Origin: Azoarcus sp.
GTDB lineage: Bacteria > Pseudomonadota > Gammaproteobacteria > Burkholderiales > Rhodocyclaceae
Assembly (NCBI GenBank): GCA_030656215.1
Contig: JAUSOD010000106.1
Span: 62,001-126,000 of the forward strand
Direction of reading: 5' to 3'
Length of the DNA stretch: 64,000 bases
The number at the start of each line of letters is the position of its first letter. Positions within the stretch are counted from its first letter, which is position 1. The position numbers were made by a program, and so were the translations under genes. Positions 28,701 through 39,175 of the stretch are shown one piece after another. The notes beneath the pieces are model-generated. The model ran no database searches and was not told where the DNA came from. It saw nothing but the letters and a program-made list of their open reading frames with translations.

Positions 28701-29333
28701 ATGGCTCAGTTCTTTTCGCTTCACCCTGAACAACCTCAGGCAAGGCTGATCCGCCAGGCGGCGGAAATCATTCGCGGCGGCGGCTTGGTGGTGTTTCCGA
28801 CCGACTCGGCCTATGCGCTCGCCGGCCATACCGGCGATGCGGCAGTGCTCGAACGCATCCGCCGGATTCGCGGGGTTGATGATCGCCATCACTTCACCCT
28901 GCTGTGTCGTGATCTGTCGGAGATCTCCACCTACGCCCGGGTGGACAACACCCAGTATCGTCTGCTCAAGGCCACGACGCCGGGCCCCTATACCTTCATC
29001 CTGGAGGGTACCCGCGAGCTGCCGCGTCGTCTGCTGCACCCCAAGCGCAAGACCATCGGCCTGCGGGTGCCGCAGCACGCGGTGGTGTCGGCCCTGTTGA
29101 CCGAGCTTGACGAGCCGATGCTGTCATCCACCCTGATCATGCCAGGTGAGGATCTGCCCCTGACCGATGCGGACGAAATTCGCGAACGGCTGGAGAAACT
29201 GGTCGACCTGGTGATCGAAGCCGGGTTTTGCGGGCCGGAGGCAACCTCGGTGATCGACCTCACCGGGGGGGCGCCGGTGCTGGTGAGGGCAGGACGGGGA
29301 GATCTGACACCATTCGGGCTCGAGGCGGAGTAG
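28701..29333 (+). CDS. yciO: YciO/Sua5-family protein
   Basis: A 210-residue protein of the YrdC/Sua5 fold. Visible family stretches: GGLVVFPTDSAYALAG (about 27-42), FTLLCRDLSE, PGPYTFILEG and KRKTIGLRVP. YciO is related to the threonylcarbamoyl-AMP synthase TsaC but has been considered a separate subfamily with weak or no such activity, so tRNA modification is not assured. A ribosome site (AAGAAAGG) precedes ATG 28701. Neighbour order PHP gene-yciO matches E. coli. Confidence 0.9.
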   Translation: MAQFFSLHPEQPQARLIRQAAEIIRGGGLVVFPTDSAYALAGHTGDAAVLERIRRIRGVDDRHHFTLLCRDLSEISTYARVDNTQYRLLKATTPGPYTFILEGTRELPRRLLHPKRKTIGLRVPQHAVVSALLTELDEPMLSSTLIMPGEDLPLTDADEIRERLEKLVDLVIEAGFCGPEATSVIDLTGGAPVLVRAGRGDLTPFGLEAE

Positions 29334-29345
29334 AGCGGTCCGCTC

Positions 29346-29354
29346 TGTTAGAAT
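29346..29354 (+). promoter_or_regulatory. possible extended -10 promoter before the site-2 protease gene
   Basis: TGTTAGAAT matches the extended -10 form TGN-TANAAT and lies 24 bases before the ATG at 29379. No convincing -35 is seen, which is allowed for extended -10 promoters. Confidence 0.35.
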
Positions 29355-29378
29355 GCGCTGCTTTATGCTGCCCACTTC

Positions 29379-30038
29379 ATGGAATCGCTGATTTCAACTC
29401 TGGCCATCTGGGCCCTTCCGGTGCTGTTGGCCATCACGCTGCACGAAGCGGCGCATGGCTATGTCGCGCGCCACTTCGGCGATCCGACCGCGGATCTGGC
29501 GGGTCGGATCACGCTCAATCCGCTCAAGCACATCGATCCGGTCGGAACGATCCTGGTGCCGGTAGGTATCCTCGCGCTCAGCACCCTGTTTGGCGGTGGC
29601 GGCATTCTGTTTGGTTGGGCCAAGCCGGTTCCGGTCGATTTCGGTCGTCTGCGCAAGCCCAAGGCAGACATGCTGTGGGTTGCGGCAGCGGGGCCGTTCA
29701 TGAATCTGGTGATGGCGCTTGGCTGGGCGTTTATCTACGCGCTGGCGTTTGGCAGTGCGCCCGGCAGCTACGGCTATGCGATCACCTTGATGGCCAATGC
29801 CGGCATGCAGATCAACGGCGTGCTGATGCTGCTGAACCTGCTGCCGATTCCGCCGCTGGACGGCGGCCGCATCGCGGTGAGCCTGCTCCCCAACCGGCTG
29901 GCGTGGCAGTTCTCCCGTATCGAGCCCTATGGTTTTCCGATATTGCTGATCCTGTTGTTTACCGGTGTGCTGGGGGCCATTCTCGGTCCCATGCTGGTGG
30001 TGTTCCGCATTTTTCTCGCCCTGATTTTCGGACATTAA
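29379..30038 (+). CDS. site-2 protease family (M50B) membrane metalloprotease
   Basis: A 219-residue membrane protein with several hydrophobic helices. The zinc site HEAAH is at residues 22-26 inside the first helix, and the third ligand is in PIPPLDGGR near residue 163. There is no PDZ domain, so it is the short YwhC/Rip-like type rather than RseP. The substrate is unknown. In betaproteobacteria this gene commonly sits between yciO and trpS, as here; trpS starts 8 bases after it. Confidence 0.9.
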   Translation: MESLISTLAIWALPVLLAITLHEAAHGYVARHFGDPTADLAGRITLNPLKHIDPVGTILVPVGILALSTLFGGGGILFGWAKPVPVDFGRLRKPKADMLWVAAAGPFMNLVMALGWAFIYALAFGSAPGSYGYAITLMANAGMQINGVLMLLNLLPIPPLDGGRIAVSLLPNRLAWQFSRIEPYGFPILLILLFTGVLGAILGPMLVVFRIFLALIFGH

Positions 30039-30045
30039 GACTCCC

Positions 30046-31248
30046 ATGTACGCTGAACGCGTTCTCTCCGGCATGCGCCCGACCGGCCGTCTCCATCTTG
30101 GCCATTACCACGGCGTGCTCAAGAACTGGGTCAAGCTGCAGGAGGAGCACCCCTGCCTGTTCTTCGTGGCCGACTGGCACGCCCTCACGACCAGCTACGA
30201 CTCGCCCCAGGTGATTGGCGAGAGTGTGTGGGACATGGTGATCGACTGGCTTGCAGCCGGGGTCGATCCGACCCAGGCGACGATCTTCATCCAGTCGCGC
30301 GTGCCCGAGCATGCCGAGTTGCACCTGCTGTTGTCCATGATGTGTCCGCTCGGCTGGCTCGAGCGTGTCCCCACCTACAAGGATCAACAGGAGAAGCTCG
30401 CCGGAAAGGATCTCGCAACCTACGGATTCCTGGGCTACCCGCTGCTGCAGGCGGCGGACATCCTGATCTATCGGGCCGACAAGGTGCCGGTCGGTGAGGA
30501 TCAGGTGCCGCATGTGGAGATGACGCGAGAGATTGCGCGGCGCTTCAATCATCTCTACGGTCGGGAACCGGGCTTCGAGGACAAGGCAAAGGATGCGGTC
30601 AGAAAGCTGGGCTCCAAGCGTGCCCGGCTCTATGCCGAGTTGCGGACCCGCTTCCAGCAGGAGGGTGACGAAGATGCCCTCGAACAGGGGAAAGCCCTGC
30701 TGGAGGAAACCCAGAATCTGAGCCTCGGCGATCGCGAGCGCCTGTACGGTTACCTTGAGGGTAGCGGCAAGATGATCCTGGTCGAACCCGATGCCTTGCT
30801 GACCGAAGCGCCTCGCATGCCGGGGCTGGATGGACAGAAAATGTCCAAGTCCTATGCGAACACAATTTTTCTTCGCGAGGATGACGACAGTGTTGTGCGC
30901 AAGATACGCACCATGCAGACCGATCCGGCGCGGGCGCGGCGCACCGATCCGGGCGATCCCGAGAAATGCCCGGTGTGGCAGTTCCATCAAATCTACTCCG
31001 ATGATTCCGTTCGCGGGTGGGTGCAGGAAGGCTGCCGCAGCGCGGGTATCGGTTGCATCGAATGCAAGCAGCCGGTGATCGATGCCGTGCTCCACGAGCA
31101 GGCGGGGCTGCGTGAGCGCGCCCAGCCCTATGTGGAAGATCCCTCGCTGGTGCGCAATATCCTGGCGGATGGCTGCGAGCGTGCGCGCAAACTCGCGCAG
31201 GAGACGATGCGCGATGTACGTGAGGCCATGGGCCTGGATTACGGTTGA
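30046..31248 (+). CDS. trpS: tryptophan-tRNA ligase
   Basis: A 400-residue class I aminoacyl-tRNA synthetase with the HIGH-like HLGHYHG (about 17-23) and the KMSKS loop in GQKMSKSYAN (about 264-273). It is about 65 residues longer than the E. coli enzyme because of an insert (about 185-245) before the KMSKS loop, a known long form in proteobacteria. It charges tRNA-Trp in the cytoplasm. It is followed by scpA after 44 bases. Confidence 0.95.
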   Translation: MYAERVLSGMRPTGRLHLGHYHGVLKNWVKLQEEHPCLFFVADWHALTTSYDSPQVIGESVWDMVIDWLAAGVDPTQATIFIQSRVPEHAELHLLLSMMCPLGWLERVPTYKDQQEKLAGKDLATYGFLGYPLLQAADILIYRADKVPVGEDQVPHVEMTREIARRFNHLYGREPGFEDKAKDAVRKLGSKRARLYAELRTRFQQEGDEDALEQGKALLEETQNLSLGDRERLYGYLEGSGKMILVEPDALLTEAPRMPGLDGQKMSKSYANTIFLREDDDSVVRKIRTMQTDPARARRTDPGDPEKCPVWQFHQIYSDDSVRGWVQEGCRSAGIGCIECKQPVIDAVLHEQAGLRERAQPYVEDPSLVRNILADGCERARKLAQETMRDVREAMGLDYG

Positions 31249-31292
31249 TCCGCCGCCATGGCTGATGACTGCCGCTTGGTGTCGGTACTCGG

Positions 31293-32123
31293 ATGAATCT
31301 GGCGCTGGCGCTGGTCCCGGTTGAGACTGTCGATGACAGGGTGGCATTGGCACGCCTTTACGGCGAGCCCGTGCTTGAACTGCCCAAAGACCTGTATATT
31401 CCGCCCGACGCGCTACAGATTTTTCTTGACGCATTCGAGGGACCGTTGGATCTGCTGCTGTACCTGATCCGCAAGGCCAACCTCAATGTGCTCGATATTC
31501 CGATGGCGCCCTTGACGGTGCAGTACCTGACCTACGTCGAGGCAATGCGCGCGAGCAATCTGGAGCTCGCGGCCGATTACCTGTTGATGGCTGCTGTGCT
31601 GCTCGAGATCAAGTCGCGCATGCTGTTGCCGCGACCGCCGCGGGAAGCAGTCGACGAGGAGGATCCGCGGGCCGAACTGGTGCGTCGCCTGCTCGAGTAC
31701 GAACAGACCAAGCTGGCTGCCGCAAGGCTCGATGCCCTGCCGCGGGTGGATCGCGACTTCGAGTGGGTCAGCGTGTTCGTGGCCGAAAAGGTGGTGGAGC
31801 GTTTGCCCGACGTCAGTCTGCATGATCTGCAGCTGGCATGGCTGCGCATCATGAAGAAGGCGCGTCTGACGCAGCATCACCGGGTAGGCCGCGAGCAACT
31901 GTCGGTGCGGGAACACATGACCGCGATCCTGCGCAAGCTGCGCGATGGTGGGTTCGTGGTGTTCGACTCCCTGTTTGATCCGGAGCAGGGGCCGGCCGGG
32001 CTGGTGGTGAATTTTCTCGCGGTGCTCGAACTGGTCAAGGAGCGGCTGGTCGAGGTGACGCAGAACGAGGCGTTTGCGCCCTTATACGTGAAGCTGGCAG
32101 ATGGATCTGGTGACGACGCCTGA
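31293..32123 (+). CDS. scpA: segregation and condensation protein A
   Basis: A 276-residue kleisin. The conserved [31 protein letters not shown] stretch begins near residue 49, and a winged-helix C-terminus follows. ScpA bridges the heads of an SMC dimer, with ScpB bound to its middle; the smc gene is not in the window. The first 45 residues are extra to the core family. Its end overlaps scpB by 23 bases. Confidence 0.93.
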   Translation: MNLALALVPVETVDDRVALARLYGEPVLELPKDLYIPPDALQIFLDAFEGPLDLLLYLIRKANLNVLDIPMAPLTVQYLTYVEAMRASNLELAADYLLMAAVLLEIKSRMLLPRPPREAVDEEDPRAELVRRLLEYEQTKLAAARLDALPRVDRDFEWVSVFVAEKVVERLPDVSLHDLQLAWLRIMKKARLTQHHRVGREQLSVREHMTAILRKLRDGGFVVFDSLFDPEQGPAGLVVNFLAVLELVKERLVEVTQNEAFAPLYVKLADGSGDDA

Positions 32124-32703
32124 GCAATACAAACGCATCATCGAGACCGCGCTGCTGGCAAATCCCGCGCCGCTGTCGGTGATAAGCTTGCGCGGCCTGT
32201 TCGATGCCGATCCCGGTGCAGATCTGGTGCGCCGCCTGCTCGACGAACTCCGCGCCGAGTGGGACACGGCTGAGCGGGGCGTGGAACTGGTGCAGCTCGC
32301 CACGGGCTGGCGCTTTCAGACACGTCCGGCGTTTCAGGTCTACCTGGATCGCCTCAAAGAGGAAAAGCCGCCACGCTATTCGCGTGCGGTGATGGAAACA
32401 TTGGCGATCGTTGCCTATCGCCAGCCGGTTACAAGAGGCGACATCGAGGATATCCGCGGTGTCGCCGTTTCGCCCGGCGTATTGAAGACCCTGGAGTCGC
32501 GGGGCTGGATCGACGTTGTCGGTCATCGTGACACACCGGGCCGCCCGGCCCTGTTTGCGACCACGCGTCGTTTCCTGGATGACATGGGCTTGCGCAGCCT
32601 TACCGAGCTGCCGGCTCTCACCGAAATTGAAAGGATCATGGATCTTGTCGACACCACGCAAATCCAATCGGCCGCTACGGCCGCCAACCAAGAAAACGAC
32701 TGA
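32101..32703 (+). CDS. scpB: segregation and condensation protein B
   Basis: A 200-residue protein with two winged-helix domains. Family stretches: [26 protein letters not shown] (about 98-123) and [26 protein letters not shown]. It dimerises and binds ScpA in the condensin-like complex. ATG 32101 lies inside the scpA end. Its last 19 codons overlap the proposed start of rluB. Confidence 0.94.
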   Translation: MDLVTTPEQYKRIIETALLANPAPLSVISLRGLFDADPGADLVRRLLDELRAEWDTAERGVELVQLATGWRFQTRPAFQVYLDRLKEEKPPRYSRAVMETLAIVAYRQPVTRGDIEDIRGVAVSPGVLKTLESRGWIDVVGHRDTPGRPALFATTRRFLDDMGLRSLTELPALTEIERIMDLVDTTQIQSAATAANQEND

Positions 32704-33691
32704 GTCGCCTGCGCGCGACACTGTGCGTGACAATCGCAGTCCTCGTCGCGCAGAAGGTGCGGATGATCGCGACCCGGCGAAGCGGCCCGATGCGCACAAG
32801 TCGGCGCTGGGTACGCCGGCAGGCATGAAACCCGAGGGGCCCGGGCCTGCGCGTCGTCAGGGCGCGCCACGCGGTGCACCGGCGAGCTTCACCGAGCCGG
32901 AGCGCCTGCAGAAGGTGCTGTCCCAGGCCGGCGTCGCCTCACGTCGCGAGATCGAGGAGCTCGTGGTCGCTGGGCGGATTTCGGTCAATGGCTTGCCGGC
33001 CACGCTCGGGCAAAAAATTGGGCCGGGGGACCGGGTCAAGCTCAACGGAAAGCTGATTCCCTTGCGCTTCGTGCAGCGTACGCCGCGGGTGTTGATCTAT
33101 CACAAGCCCGAGGGCGAGATCGTGTCCCGCGATGATCCCGAGGGCAGGCCAACGGTATTCGAACGCCTTCCGGTGCTGCGCAAGGGGCGTTGGCTCGCAG
33201 TCGGACGTCTGGATTTCAATACTTCGGGTCTGTTGTTGTTTACCAGCGATGGCGAACTTGCCAACCGGCTGATGCACCCCCGCTACGAGATCGATCGGCA
33301 GTACGCGGTGCGCCTGCTTGGCGAGCTGACCGCGGAGCAGGCGCGTGCGCTGACCGAGGGGATTGCGCTCGAGGATGGCCCGGCCCGCTTCAACACCCTG
33401 CTCGATGCGGGGGGTGAAGGTGTCAATCACTGGTATCAGGTCACCCTGTCCGAGGGGCGCAACCGCGAGGTGCGGCGCATGTTCGAGGCGCTCGGTCTCA
33501 CCGTGAGCCGGCTGATGCGCGTTCGCTATGGTCCGGTCGAGCTCCCCTCGCGTCTCAAGCGTGGAATGTGGATGGAGATGCCCGAGGCCGAGGTGTGTGC
33601 GCTTGCCGGCCTGCCGCCACCCGTGCCGCAACAGGGCGCGCCAGGCAAGGCTCCGGCGCCCAAGCTCAGGCGTACGCTGCCGCGCGCCTGA
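32645..33691 (+). CDS. rluB: 23S rRNA pseudouridine 2605 synthase RluB
   Basis: A pseudouridine synthase with an N-terminal basic, disordered stretch (about 1-75), an S4 RNA-binding domain (about 80-140, [20 protein letters not shown]) and the catalytic domain with [12 protein letters not shown] (catalytic Asp near residue 190). A proline/lysine-rich tail closes it. I propose TTG 32645, because AAAGGA lies 9 bases before it; GTG 32723 and ATG 32825 are alternatives that would shorten only the disordered part. It overlaps scpB by 59 bases. Confidence 0.85.
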   Translation: MSTPRKSNRPLRPPTKKTTESPARDTVRDNRSPRRAEGADDRDPAKRPDAHKSALGTPAGMKPEGPGPARRQGAPRGAPASFTEPERLQKVLSQAGVASRREIEELVVAGRISVNGLPATLGQKIGPGDRVKLNGKLIPLRFVQRTPRVLIYHKPEGEIVSRDDPEGRPTVFERLPVLRKGRWLAVGRLDFNTSGLLLFTSDGELANRLMHPRYEIDRQYAVRLLGELTAEQARALTEGIALEDGPARFNTLLDAGGEGVNHWYQVTLSEGRNREVRRMFEALGLTVSRLMRVRYGPVELPSRLKRGMWMEMPEAEVCALAGLPPPVPQQGAPGKAPAPKLRRTLPRA

Positions 33692-33803
33692 TAGTCGCGG
33701 GCAGCAAGGTCCGCAAGGTGGGCGTGCTCCCGCCGGCCGGGTTGCCAAGACTGTCTCCAGACAATATAGCCCGTCGGGTATTCCGCCTGTAATTGACGGG
33801 GGT

Positions 33804-33833
33804 TTGCCCGTGACGGGCTTTTCAAGCTATACT
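33804..33833 (+). promoter_or_regulatory. possible promoter of the rimP-nusA-infB operon
   Basis: TTGCCC (33804-33809), 18-base spacer, TATACT (33828-33833). A leader of about 105 bases would precede rimP and contain the hairpin at 33900-33922. Confidence 0.45.
33806..33822 (+). terminator. possible short hairpin terminator after rluB
   Basis: GCCCG (33806-33810), loop TGA, CGGGC (33814-33818), then TTTT. It is a short stem that overlaps the proposed rimP promoter region, so it may end the trpS-rluB transcript. Confidence 0.4.
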
Positions 33834-33899
33834 CGACTGGCTTTAACAGGTGCCCTGATAATTGGGCACGCTGTTTCTCCGGTTGGGGTTCAACAGGGA

Positions 33900-33922
33900 T
33901 GGGCGTTTCGCCCATTTTTTAT
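33900..33922 (+). promoter_or_regulatory. attenuator-like hairpin in the rimP leader
   Basis: ATGGGCG, loop TTT, CGCCCAT, then TTTTTTATTT: an intrinsic terminator placed between the promoter and the rimP ATG at 33946. A terminator-like rimP leader is a described RNA family in proteobacteria, so premature termination may tune this translation-factor operon. Which signal controls it is not visible. Confidence 0.6.
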
Positions 33923-33945
33923 TTGTAGTCGCGGATGGCACGGTT

Positions 33946-34380
33946 ATGCGGGTGGATTCTGGAAGTCTGATAGAACAGGTTGTCACCGGGCTCGGGTTCG
34001 AGCTGGTGGACGTCGAGATGTCACCGAAAGGTCGATTGCTGCGCGTTTTCATCGATATCGAACGGGGCATCACGGTCGACGACTGTGCCACTGTCAGTAA
34101 CCAGCTGACCCGCGTTTTCGAGGTCGAGAACGTGGATTACGACCGCCTTGAAGTTTCCTCCCCCGGGCTCGATCGGCCGCTGAAAAAGCTGTCCGACTTC
34201 GAACGTTTTGCCGGGCACGATATCCAGTTGCGGGTGTCCGTGCCGGTTGGTAACCAACGAAATTTTGTGGGTGTGCTTCAAGGGGTGCGTGATGGCTCAG
34301 TTGTGCTCACCACCGAGAAGGGCGAAATGCTCCTTCCTTTTGACGATATCGAGAAGGCACGCCTTGTTCCGAAATTCTAA
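33946..34380 (+). CDS. rimP: ribosome maturation factor RimP
   Basis: A 144-residue protein, normal length. N-terminal domain with LGFELVDVEMSPKGRLLRVFIDIERGITVDDCATVS, then VSSPGLDRPLKK, and a small SH3-like C-terminal domain. It is needed for 30S subunit assembly. The frame is open further upstream through the attenuator hairpin, but the family start is MRVDSGSLIEQ at 33946. First gene of the classic rimP-nusA-infB order. Confidence 0.93.
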   Translation: MRVDSGSLIEQVVTGLGFELVDVEMSPKGRLLRVFIDIERGITVDDCATVSNQLTRVFEVENVDYDRLEVSSPGLDRPLKKLSDFERFAGHDIQLRVSVPVGNQRNFVGVLQGVRDGSVVLTTEKGEMLLPFDDIEKARLVPKF

Positions 34381-34407
34381 GATTCTGGATGTGGAGGTTT
34401 TCCTGAA

Positions 34408-35883
34408 ATGAGCCGCGAAATTCTGCTGCTTGTGGATGCGCTGGCGCGTGAGAAGAACGTCGCCAAAGACATCGTGTTTGCCGCACTCGAGTCGGCGCTT
34501 GCCTCCGCGACCAAGAAGCGCGTTCATGACGATGCCGACGTGCGCGTCACAATCGATCGTGAAACGGGTGATTACGAGTCGTTCCGGCGCTGGGTGGTCA
34601 TGCCCGACGAGGACGTGACCAACGACGAAGCCGAGATGGGCATCATCGATGCACGTGACGTGAAGTCCGATGTGGTCCTCGGCGATTACATCGAGGAGCC
34701 GCTCGAGCCGATCGATTTCGGTCGTATCGGTGCGCAGGCGGCCAAGCAGGTCATCCTGCAGAAAATCCGTGACGCCGAGCGCGAACAGGTGCTGAACGAC
34801 TTCCTTGATCGCAAGGAATTCCTTGTGTCGGGTTCGATCAAGCGCATGGAGCGTGGTAACGCGATCATCGAGGTTGGTCGGATGGAGGCAGTGCTTCCGC
34901 GCGATCAGCAGATCCCGCGTGAGAATTTGCGTGTCGGCGACCGCATCAGGGCTTATCTGCTCAAGATCGACCGTGGCGCCCGTGGCCCGCAGTTGATCCT
35001 GTCGCGTACCGCTCCCGAGTTTCTGATGAAGTTGTTCGAGCTCGAAGTCCCCGAGATCGAGGACGGCCTGCTCGAGATGAAGGCGTGCGCACGTGATCCG
35101 GGCCTGCGCGCCAAGGTCGCGGTGAAGTCCAACGATCCGCGTATCGATCCGATTGGAACCTGCGTCGGTTTGCGCGGCTCGCGCGTGACGGCGGTTCGCA
35201 ACGAAATTGGCGGCGAACAGGTCGACATCATCGTATGGGCGGCTGATCCGGCCCAGTTCGTGATCGCGGCATTGCAGCCGGCCGAGGTCGTGTCCATTGT
35301 GGTAGACGAAGAGTCGCACGCGATGGACGTGGTGGTGGATGAGAACAATCTGGCCATTTCCATCGGTCGCAATGGTCAGAATGTCAAGCTGGCGTCGGAG
35401 CTGACCGGCTGGACCATCAATCTGATGAGCGAGCAGGAGTCCGCGGCGCGGTCCGACCAGGAGCGCAGTGACTTGCGCGCCCTGTTCATTGCCAAGCTGG
35501 ATGTGGATGAAGAAGTGGCCGATATCATCATCGACGAGGGTTTCTCTTCACTCGAAGAGATTGCCTACGTACCGCTCGCGGAAATGCTTGAAATCGAAGC
35601 GTTCGATGAGGATACGGTCAGTGAATTGCGCAACCGTGCGCGCAATGTGCTGTTGACTGAAGCAATTGTGACCGAGGAACAGCTGGAAAACGTCGCTGAC
35701 GACCTGCTGAGCCTCGATGGCATGGACAAGGCGCTTGCCGCAACGCTGGCAAGCCACAAGATTCGCACCCGGGACGATCTGGCTGACCTAGCGGTCGACG
35801 AGCTGGTCGAAATGGCCGGGATCGACGACGAAAGAGCCAAGGCGCTGATATCTGTTGCTCGCGCCCACTGGTTCGAAGAATGA
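34408..35883 (+). CDS. nusA: transcription termination/antitermination protein NusA
   Basis: A 491-residue RNA polymerase-binding protein: N-terminal polymerase-binding domain (about 1-130), S1 (about 135-200, [20 protein letters not shown]), two KH domains (about 205-345, [15 protein letters not shown] and [15 protein letters not shown]) and two acidic C-terminal repeats (about 365-491), the long E. coli-like form. A good ribosome site GGAGG precedes ATG 34408. Confidence 0.96.
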   Translation: MSREILLLVDALAREKNVAKDIVFAALESALASATKKRVHDDADVRVTIDRETGDYESFRRWVVMPDEDVTNDEAEMGIIDARDVKSDVVLGDYIEEPLEPIDFGRIGAQAAKQVILQKIRDAEREQVLNDFLDRKEFLVSGSIKRMERGNAIIEVGRMEAVLPRDQQIPRENLRVGDRIRAYLLKIDRGARGPQLILSRTAPEFLMKLFELEVPEIEDGLLEMKACARDPGLRAKVAVKSNDPRIDPIGTCVGLRGSRVTAVRNEIGGEQVDIIVWAADPAQFVIAALQPAEVVSIVVDEESHAMDVVVDENNLAISIGRNGQNVKLASELTGWTINLMSEQESAARSDQERSDLRALFIAKLDVDEEVADIIIDEGFSSLEEIAYVPLAEMLEIEAFDEDTVSELRNRARNVLLTEAIVTEEQLENVADDLLSLDGMDKALAATLASHKIRTRDDLADLAVDELVEMAGIDDERAKALISVARAHWFEE

Positions 35884-35896
35884 CGGGAGGGCAGTA

Positions 35897-38767
35897 ATGG
35901 AACAGATGAGCGTGACCCAGTTTGCCGGCGAACTGAAAATGCCGGCGGTGGCGCTGCTCGAGCAGTTGAAGCGTGCCGGGGTGGACAAGACCGGTACCAA
36001 CGATATGCTGACCGAGCAGGACAAGGCGCGTCTGCTTGACTACCTTCGTCGTGCGCATGGCGATACCGAACCAAAGGGCAAGATCACCCTGACCCGCAAG
36101 CAGACCTCCGAGATCCGTGCAACGGACTCGACGGGCCGCGCCCGCACTGTTCAGGTGGAGGTCCGCAAGAAGCGGACCTTCGTCAAGCGCGACGAGCCGC
36201 TTGCAGCGGGCAGTGTGGCGGAAGCCGCTGTCGAGGAAGTGCTGCCCGAGAGCGCGGATGTCGAGCTGGCGGCTGAATCGGCCGAACCCGTGCTTGCGGT
36301 CGTCGATACTCCGCCGGTGGTCGAGCAAGCGCCGGTCGCTCCGGAACCGGTGGTGGTCGAACCGGTCGTGGTCGAGGTGCCTGTGGCAGAACCTGAACCC
36401 GCGCCGGTTATCGTGCCCGACGTTGTTGCGGAGACGGCTCCGGTCGTGGAGGCGCCGGCTGCAACCGAAGCGGTCGATGCAAAGCCTGCAACAACGATCA
36501 GACGTACCCGCCCGGTGCCCATCAGTCAGATCCTCAGTGACGAAGAAGTCGCCTCACGCGAACGTGAGACGCGCCGTCACCGCGAGCTGGTCGAGCGCCA
36601 GCAGGCGGATCTCCGTGCGCGGCAGGAACGTGACCTTGCGTCCAAGGCTGCTGTCGAAGCACGCAAGGCCGACGAGGAAGCACGCGTCCGCGCCGAGCAG
36701 CAGAAGAAGGAAGAGGCTGCTCGTCCGCCGGTCGAAGTTGCGAAGCCCGCGGCCAAGCCTGCGCCCAAGGCCACCACCGGCACGCTGCATCGTCCGGCCA
36801 AGACCGAAGACAAGCCGGCCAAGGATGCTGCCGCCAAGCGCGGCGGTGTGCGCGAGAACGAAAGTGCCAAACGTCGTGGTCTGAAGACACGTGGCGAAGT
36901 TGGCGCATCGACGACCGGCAATGCCTGGCGCGGTGCCAAGGGTGGCGGCCGTCATGGCAGTCGCCACCAGCAGGACGATCGACCGACTTTCCAGGCTCCC
37001 AGCGAGCCGATCGTGCACGAAGTTCATGTGCCCGAAACCATCACTGTGGCCGATCTTGCCCACAAGATGTCGGTCAAGGCCACTGAAGTGATCAAGGCGC
37101 TCATGAAGATGGGCATGATGGTCACGATCAATCAGGTGCTCGATCAGGAAACCGCGATGATCATCGTGGAAGAGCTGGGTCACCAGGCCTTTGCGGCCAA
37201 GCTGGACGACCCGGATGCCTTCCTCGAAGAGAATGTCGAACACAAGGATTTCGAGCTTCTGCCTCGTGCTCCGGTCGTGACCGTGATGGGTCACGTCGAC
37301 CACGGCAAGACCTCGCTGCTCGATTACATCCGACGCGCCAAGGTCGCAGCGGGTGAGTTCGGTGGAATCACGCAGCACATCGGTGCGTACCACGTGGAAA
37401 CCCCACGCGGCATGATCACCTTCCTCGATACCCCGGGTCACGAGGCATTCACTGCCATGCGTGCCCGTGGTGCCAAGGCCACCGACATCGTCATTCTGGT
37501 GGTGGCGGCGGACGACGGTGTGATGCCGCAGACCCGCGAAGCCATTCACCACGCCAAGGCGGCCAATGTGCCGCTGGTGGTGGCGATCACCAAGATCGAC
37601 AAGCCCGATGCCAATCTGGAGCGGGTCAAGCAGGAACTGGTTGCCGAGAGCGTGATCCCCGAGGAGTACGGCGGCGAAGTGATGTTCGTGCCGGTTTCCG
37701 CCAAGACCGGGGCTGGCGTGGACGAGCTTCTCGAAGCACTGCTGTTGCAGGCCGAGGTGCTGGAATTGGCCGCTGCAGTGGATTCGCCGGCCAAGGGTCT
37801 CATCGTTGAGGCACGTCTTGACAAGGGTCGCGGCCCGGTGGCTTCGCTGCTGGTTTTGTCCGGCACCCTGCGCAAGGGCGATGTGCTGCTGGTCGGTGCC
37901 ACGTTTGGCCGAATTCGGGCCATGCTGGACGAGAATGGCAAGTCGATCGACTCGGCAGGGCCGTCCATTCCGGTGGAAATTCTCGGCTTGTCCGACGTTC
38001 CGGCGGCGGGTGACGAGGCGATCGCGCTGGCTGACGAAAAGAAGGCGCGTGAAATCGCACTCTTCCGTCAGGGCAAGTACCGCGATGTCAAACTGGCCAA
38101 GCAGCAGGCGTCCAAGCTCGAGAGCATGTTCGAGCAGATGGCCGATGGCGAGGTCAAGAGCCTCCCGCTCATCATCAAGGCCGACGTTCAGGGTTCGCAG
38201 GAAGCCTTGGTGCAGTCGCTGGTCAAGCTTTCCAACGATGAAGTCCGGGTCAATGTCATCCACGGTGCCGTGGGTGCCATCTCCGAGTCGGATGTGAACC
38301 TGGCGCAGGCCTCGGGTGCGGTCATCATCGGTTTCAACACGCGTGCCGATGCGGGCGCGCGCAAGCTGGCCGAGACCTTCGGGGTCGATATCCGCTACTA
38401 CAACATCATCTACGATGCGGTGGATGAGGTTCGGGCTGCGTTGTCGGGCATGCTGGCGCCGGAGAAGCGCGAGGAAATCACCGGTATGGTCGAGATCCGT
38501 CAGGTCTTCACGATCTCCAGAGTAGGCTCGGTTGCAGGTTGCTATGTGCTCGAAGGTTTGATCAAGCGCGGTTCCTCGGTGCGTCTGCTGCGCAACCACA
38601 CGGTGGTGTGGACCGGCGAGCTCGAGTCGCTCAAGCGCTTCAAGGATGACGTCAAGGAGGTCAAGTTCGGATACGAATGCGGTCTCCAGCTCAAGAACTA
38701 CAACGACATCCAGGTTGGCGACCAGCTCGAGGCTTTCGAGATCAAGGAAGTTGCGCGGACGCTCTGA
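35897..38767 (+). CDS. infB: translation initiation factor IF-2
   Basis: A 956-residue translational GTPase. It has an N-terminal IF2_N module ([25 protein letters not shown]), a long low-complexity region rich in Val, Glu, Pro and Ala with repeated EPVVVE units (about 110-200), a charged stretch, a second IF2_N module, then the G domain with GHVDHGKT (about 464-471), DTPGHEAF and TKIDKP, and the C-terminal domains that bind formyl-Met-tRNA. ATG 35897 has GGGAGG upstream; ATG 35906 is a possible shorter start. Only 3 bases separate it from rbfA. Confidence 0.96.
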   Translation: MEQMSVTQFAGELKMPAVALLEQLKRAGVDKTGTNDMLTEQDKARLLDYLRRAHGDTEPKGKITLTRKQTSEIRATDSTGRARTVQVEVRKKRTFVKRDEPLAAGSVAEAAVEEVLPESADVELAAESAEPVLAVVDTPPVVEQAPVAPEPVVVEPVVVEVPVAEPEPAPVIVPDVVAETAPVVEAPAATEAVDAKPATTIRRTRPVPISQILSDEEVASRERETRRHRELVERQQADLRARQERDLASKAAVEARKADEEARVRAEQQKKEEAARPPVEVAKPAAKPAPKATTGTLHRPAKTEDKPAKDAAAKRGGVRENESAKRRGLKTRGEVGASTTGNAWRGAKGGGRHGSRHQQDDRPTFQAPSEPIVHEVHVPETITVADLAHKMSVKATEVIKALMKMGMMVTINQVLDQETAMIIVEELGHQAFAAKLDDPDAFLEENVEHKDFELLPRAPVVTVMGHVDHGKTSLLDYIRRAKVAAGEFGGITQHIGAYHVETPRGMITFLDTPGHEAFTAMRARGAKATDIVILVVAADDGVMPQTREAIHHAKAANVPLVVAITKIDKPDANLERVKQELVAESVIPEEYGGEVMFVPVSAKTGAGVDELLEALLLQAEVLELAAAVDSPAKGLIVEARLDKGRGPVASLLVLSGTLRKGDVLLVGATFGRIRAMLDENGKSIDSAGPSIPVEILGLSDVPAAGDEAIALADEKKAREIALFRQGKYRDVKLAKQQASKLESMFEQMADGEVKSLPLIIKADVQGSQEALVQSLVKLSNDEVRVNVIHGAVGAISESDVNLAQASGAVIIGFNTRADAGARKLAETFGVDIRYYNIIYDAVDEVRAALSGMLAPEKREEITGMVEIRQVFTISRVGSVAGCYVLEGLIKRGSSVRLLRNHTVVWTGELESLKRFKDDVKEVKFGYECGLQLKNYNDIQVGDQLEAFEIKEVARTL

Positions 38768-38770
38768 TCG

Positions 38771-39154
38771 ATGCCAAAGGAATATTCCCGTAGCCAGCGT
38801 GTGGTGGAGCAGATCCGCCGCGAGCTGGCAGAGTTGATCAGGATGGAAGTGAAGGATCCGCGCGTCGGCTTCATTACCCTCACCGATGTCGAGATCACGC
38901 CCGACTATGCGCACGCCAAGGTGTTTTTCACCTCGATGACCGGGCACGAAAGTGTCCCGGAAATTCTCAAGGGGCTGAATCGTGCGAGTGGATTCCTGCG
39001 TCGTGAGCTTGGCCGCAGGATTCGCATCCACACCATTCCGGAGCTTCACTTCCAGTACGACAAGTCGGTGGAGGAGGGCAGTCGCCTGTCCCAGCTTATC
39101 GACCGCACCGTGCGCGAGGATGAAGAGCGTACGCGTGACGAGAATGCAGACTGA
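38771..39154 (+). CDS. rbfA: ribosome-binding factor A
   Basis: A 127-residue KH-like protein, typical size. Motifs: YSRSQRVVEQIRRELAELI, KDPRVGFITLTDVEITPDYAHAKVFF and IRIHTIPELHFQYDKS. It matures the 5' end of 16S rRNA and helps in cold adaptation. Located between infB and truB as usual. Confidence 0.96.
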   Translation: MPKEYSRSQRVVEQIRRELAELIRMEVKDPRVGFITLTDVEITPDYAHAKVFFTSMTGHESVPEILKGLNRASGFLRRELGRRIRIHTIPELHFQYDKSVEEGSRLSQLIDRTVREDEERTRDENAD

Positions 39155-39175
39155 GCGCACGCGGGTTTGAAGGGC

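Noticed and set aside
29394-30074. Long minus-strand reading frame opposite the site-2 protease gene
   Set aside because: It mirrors a well-recognised metalloprotease gene, has no family similarity I can see, and is rich in Arg, His and Gln as antisense frames here usually are.
36300-36480. Repeated GTGGTCGAACCG-like units resembling a DNA repeat
   Set aside because: They code for the Val-Glu-Pro-rich linker of IF-2, a normal variable region of this protein.
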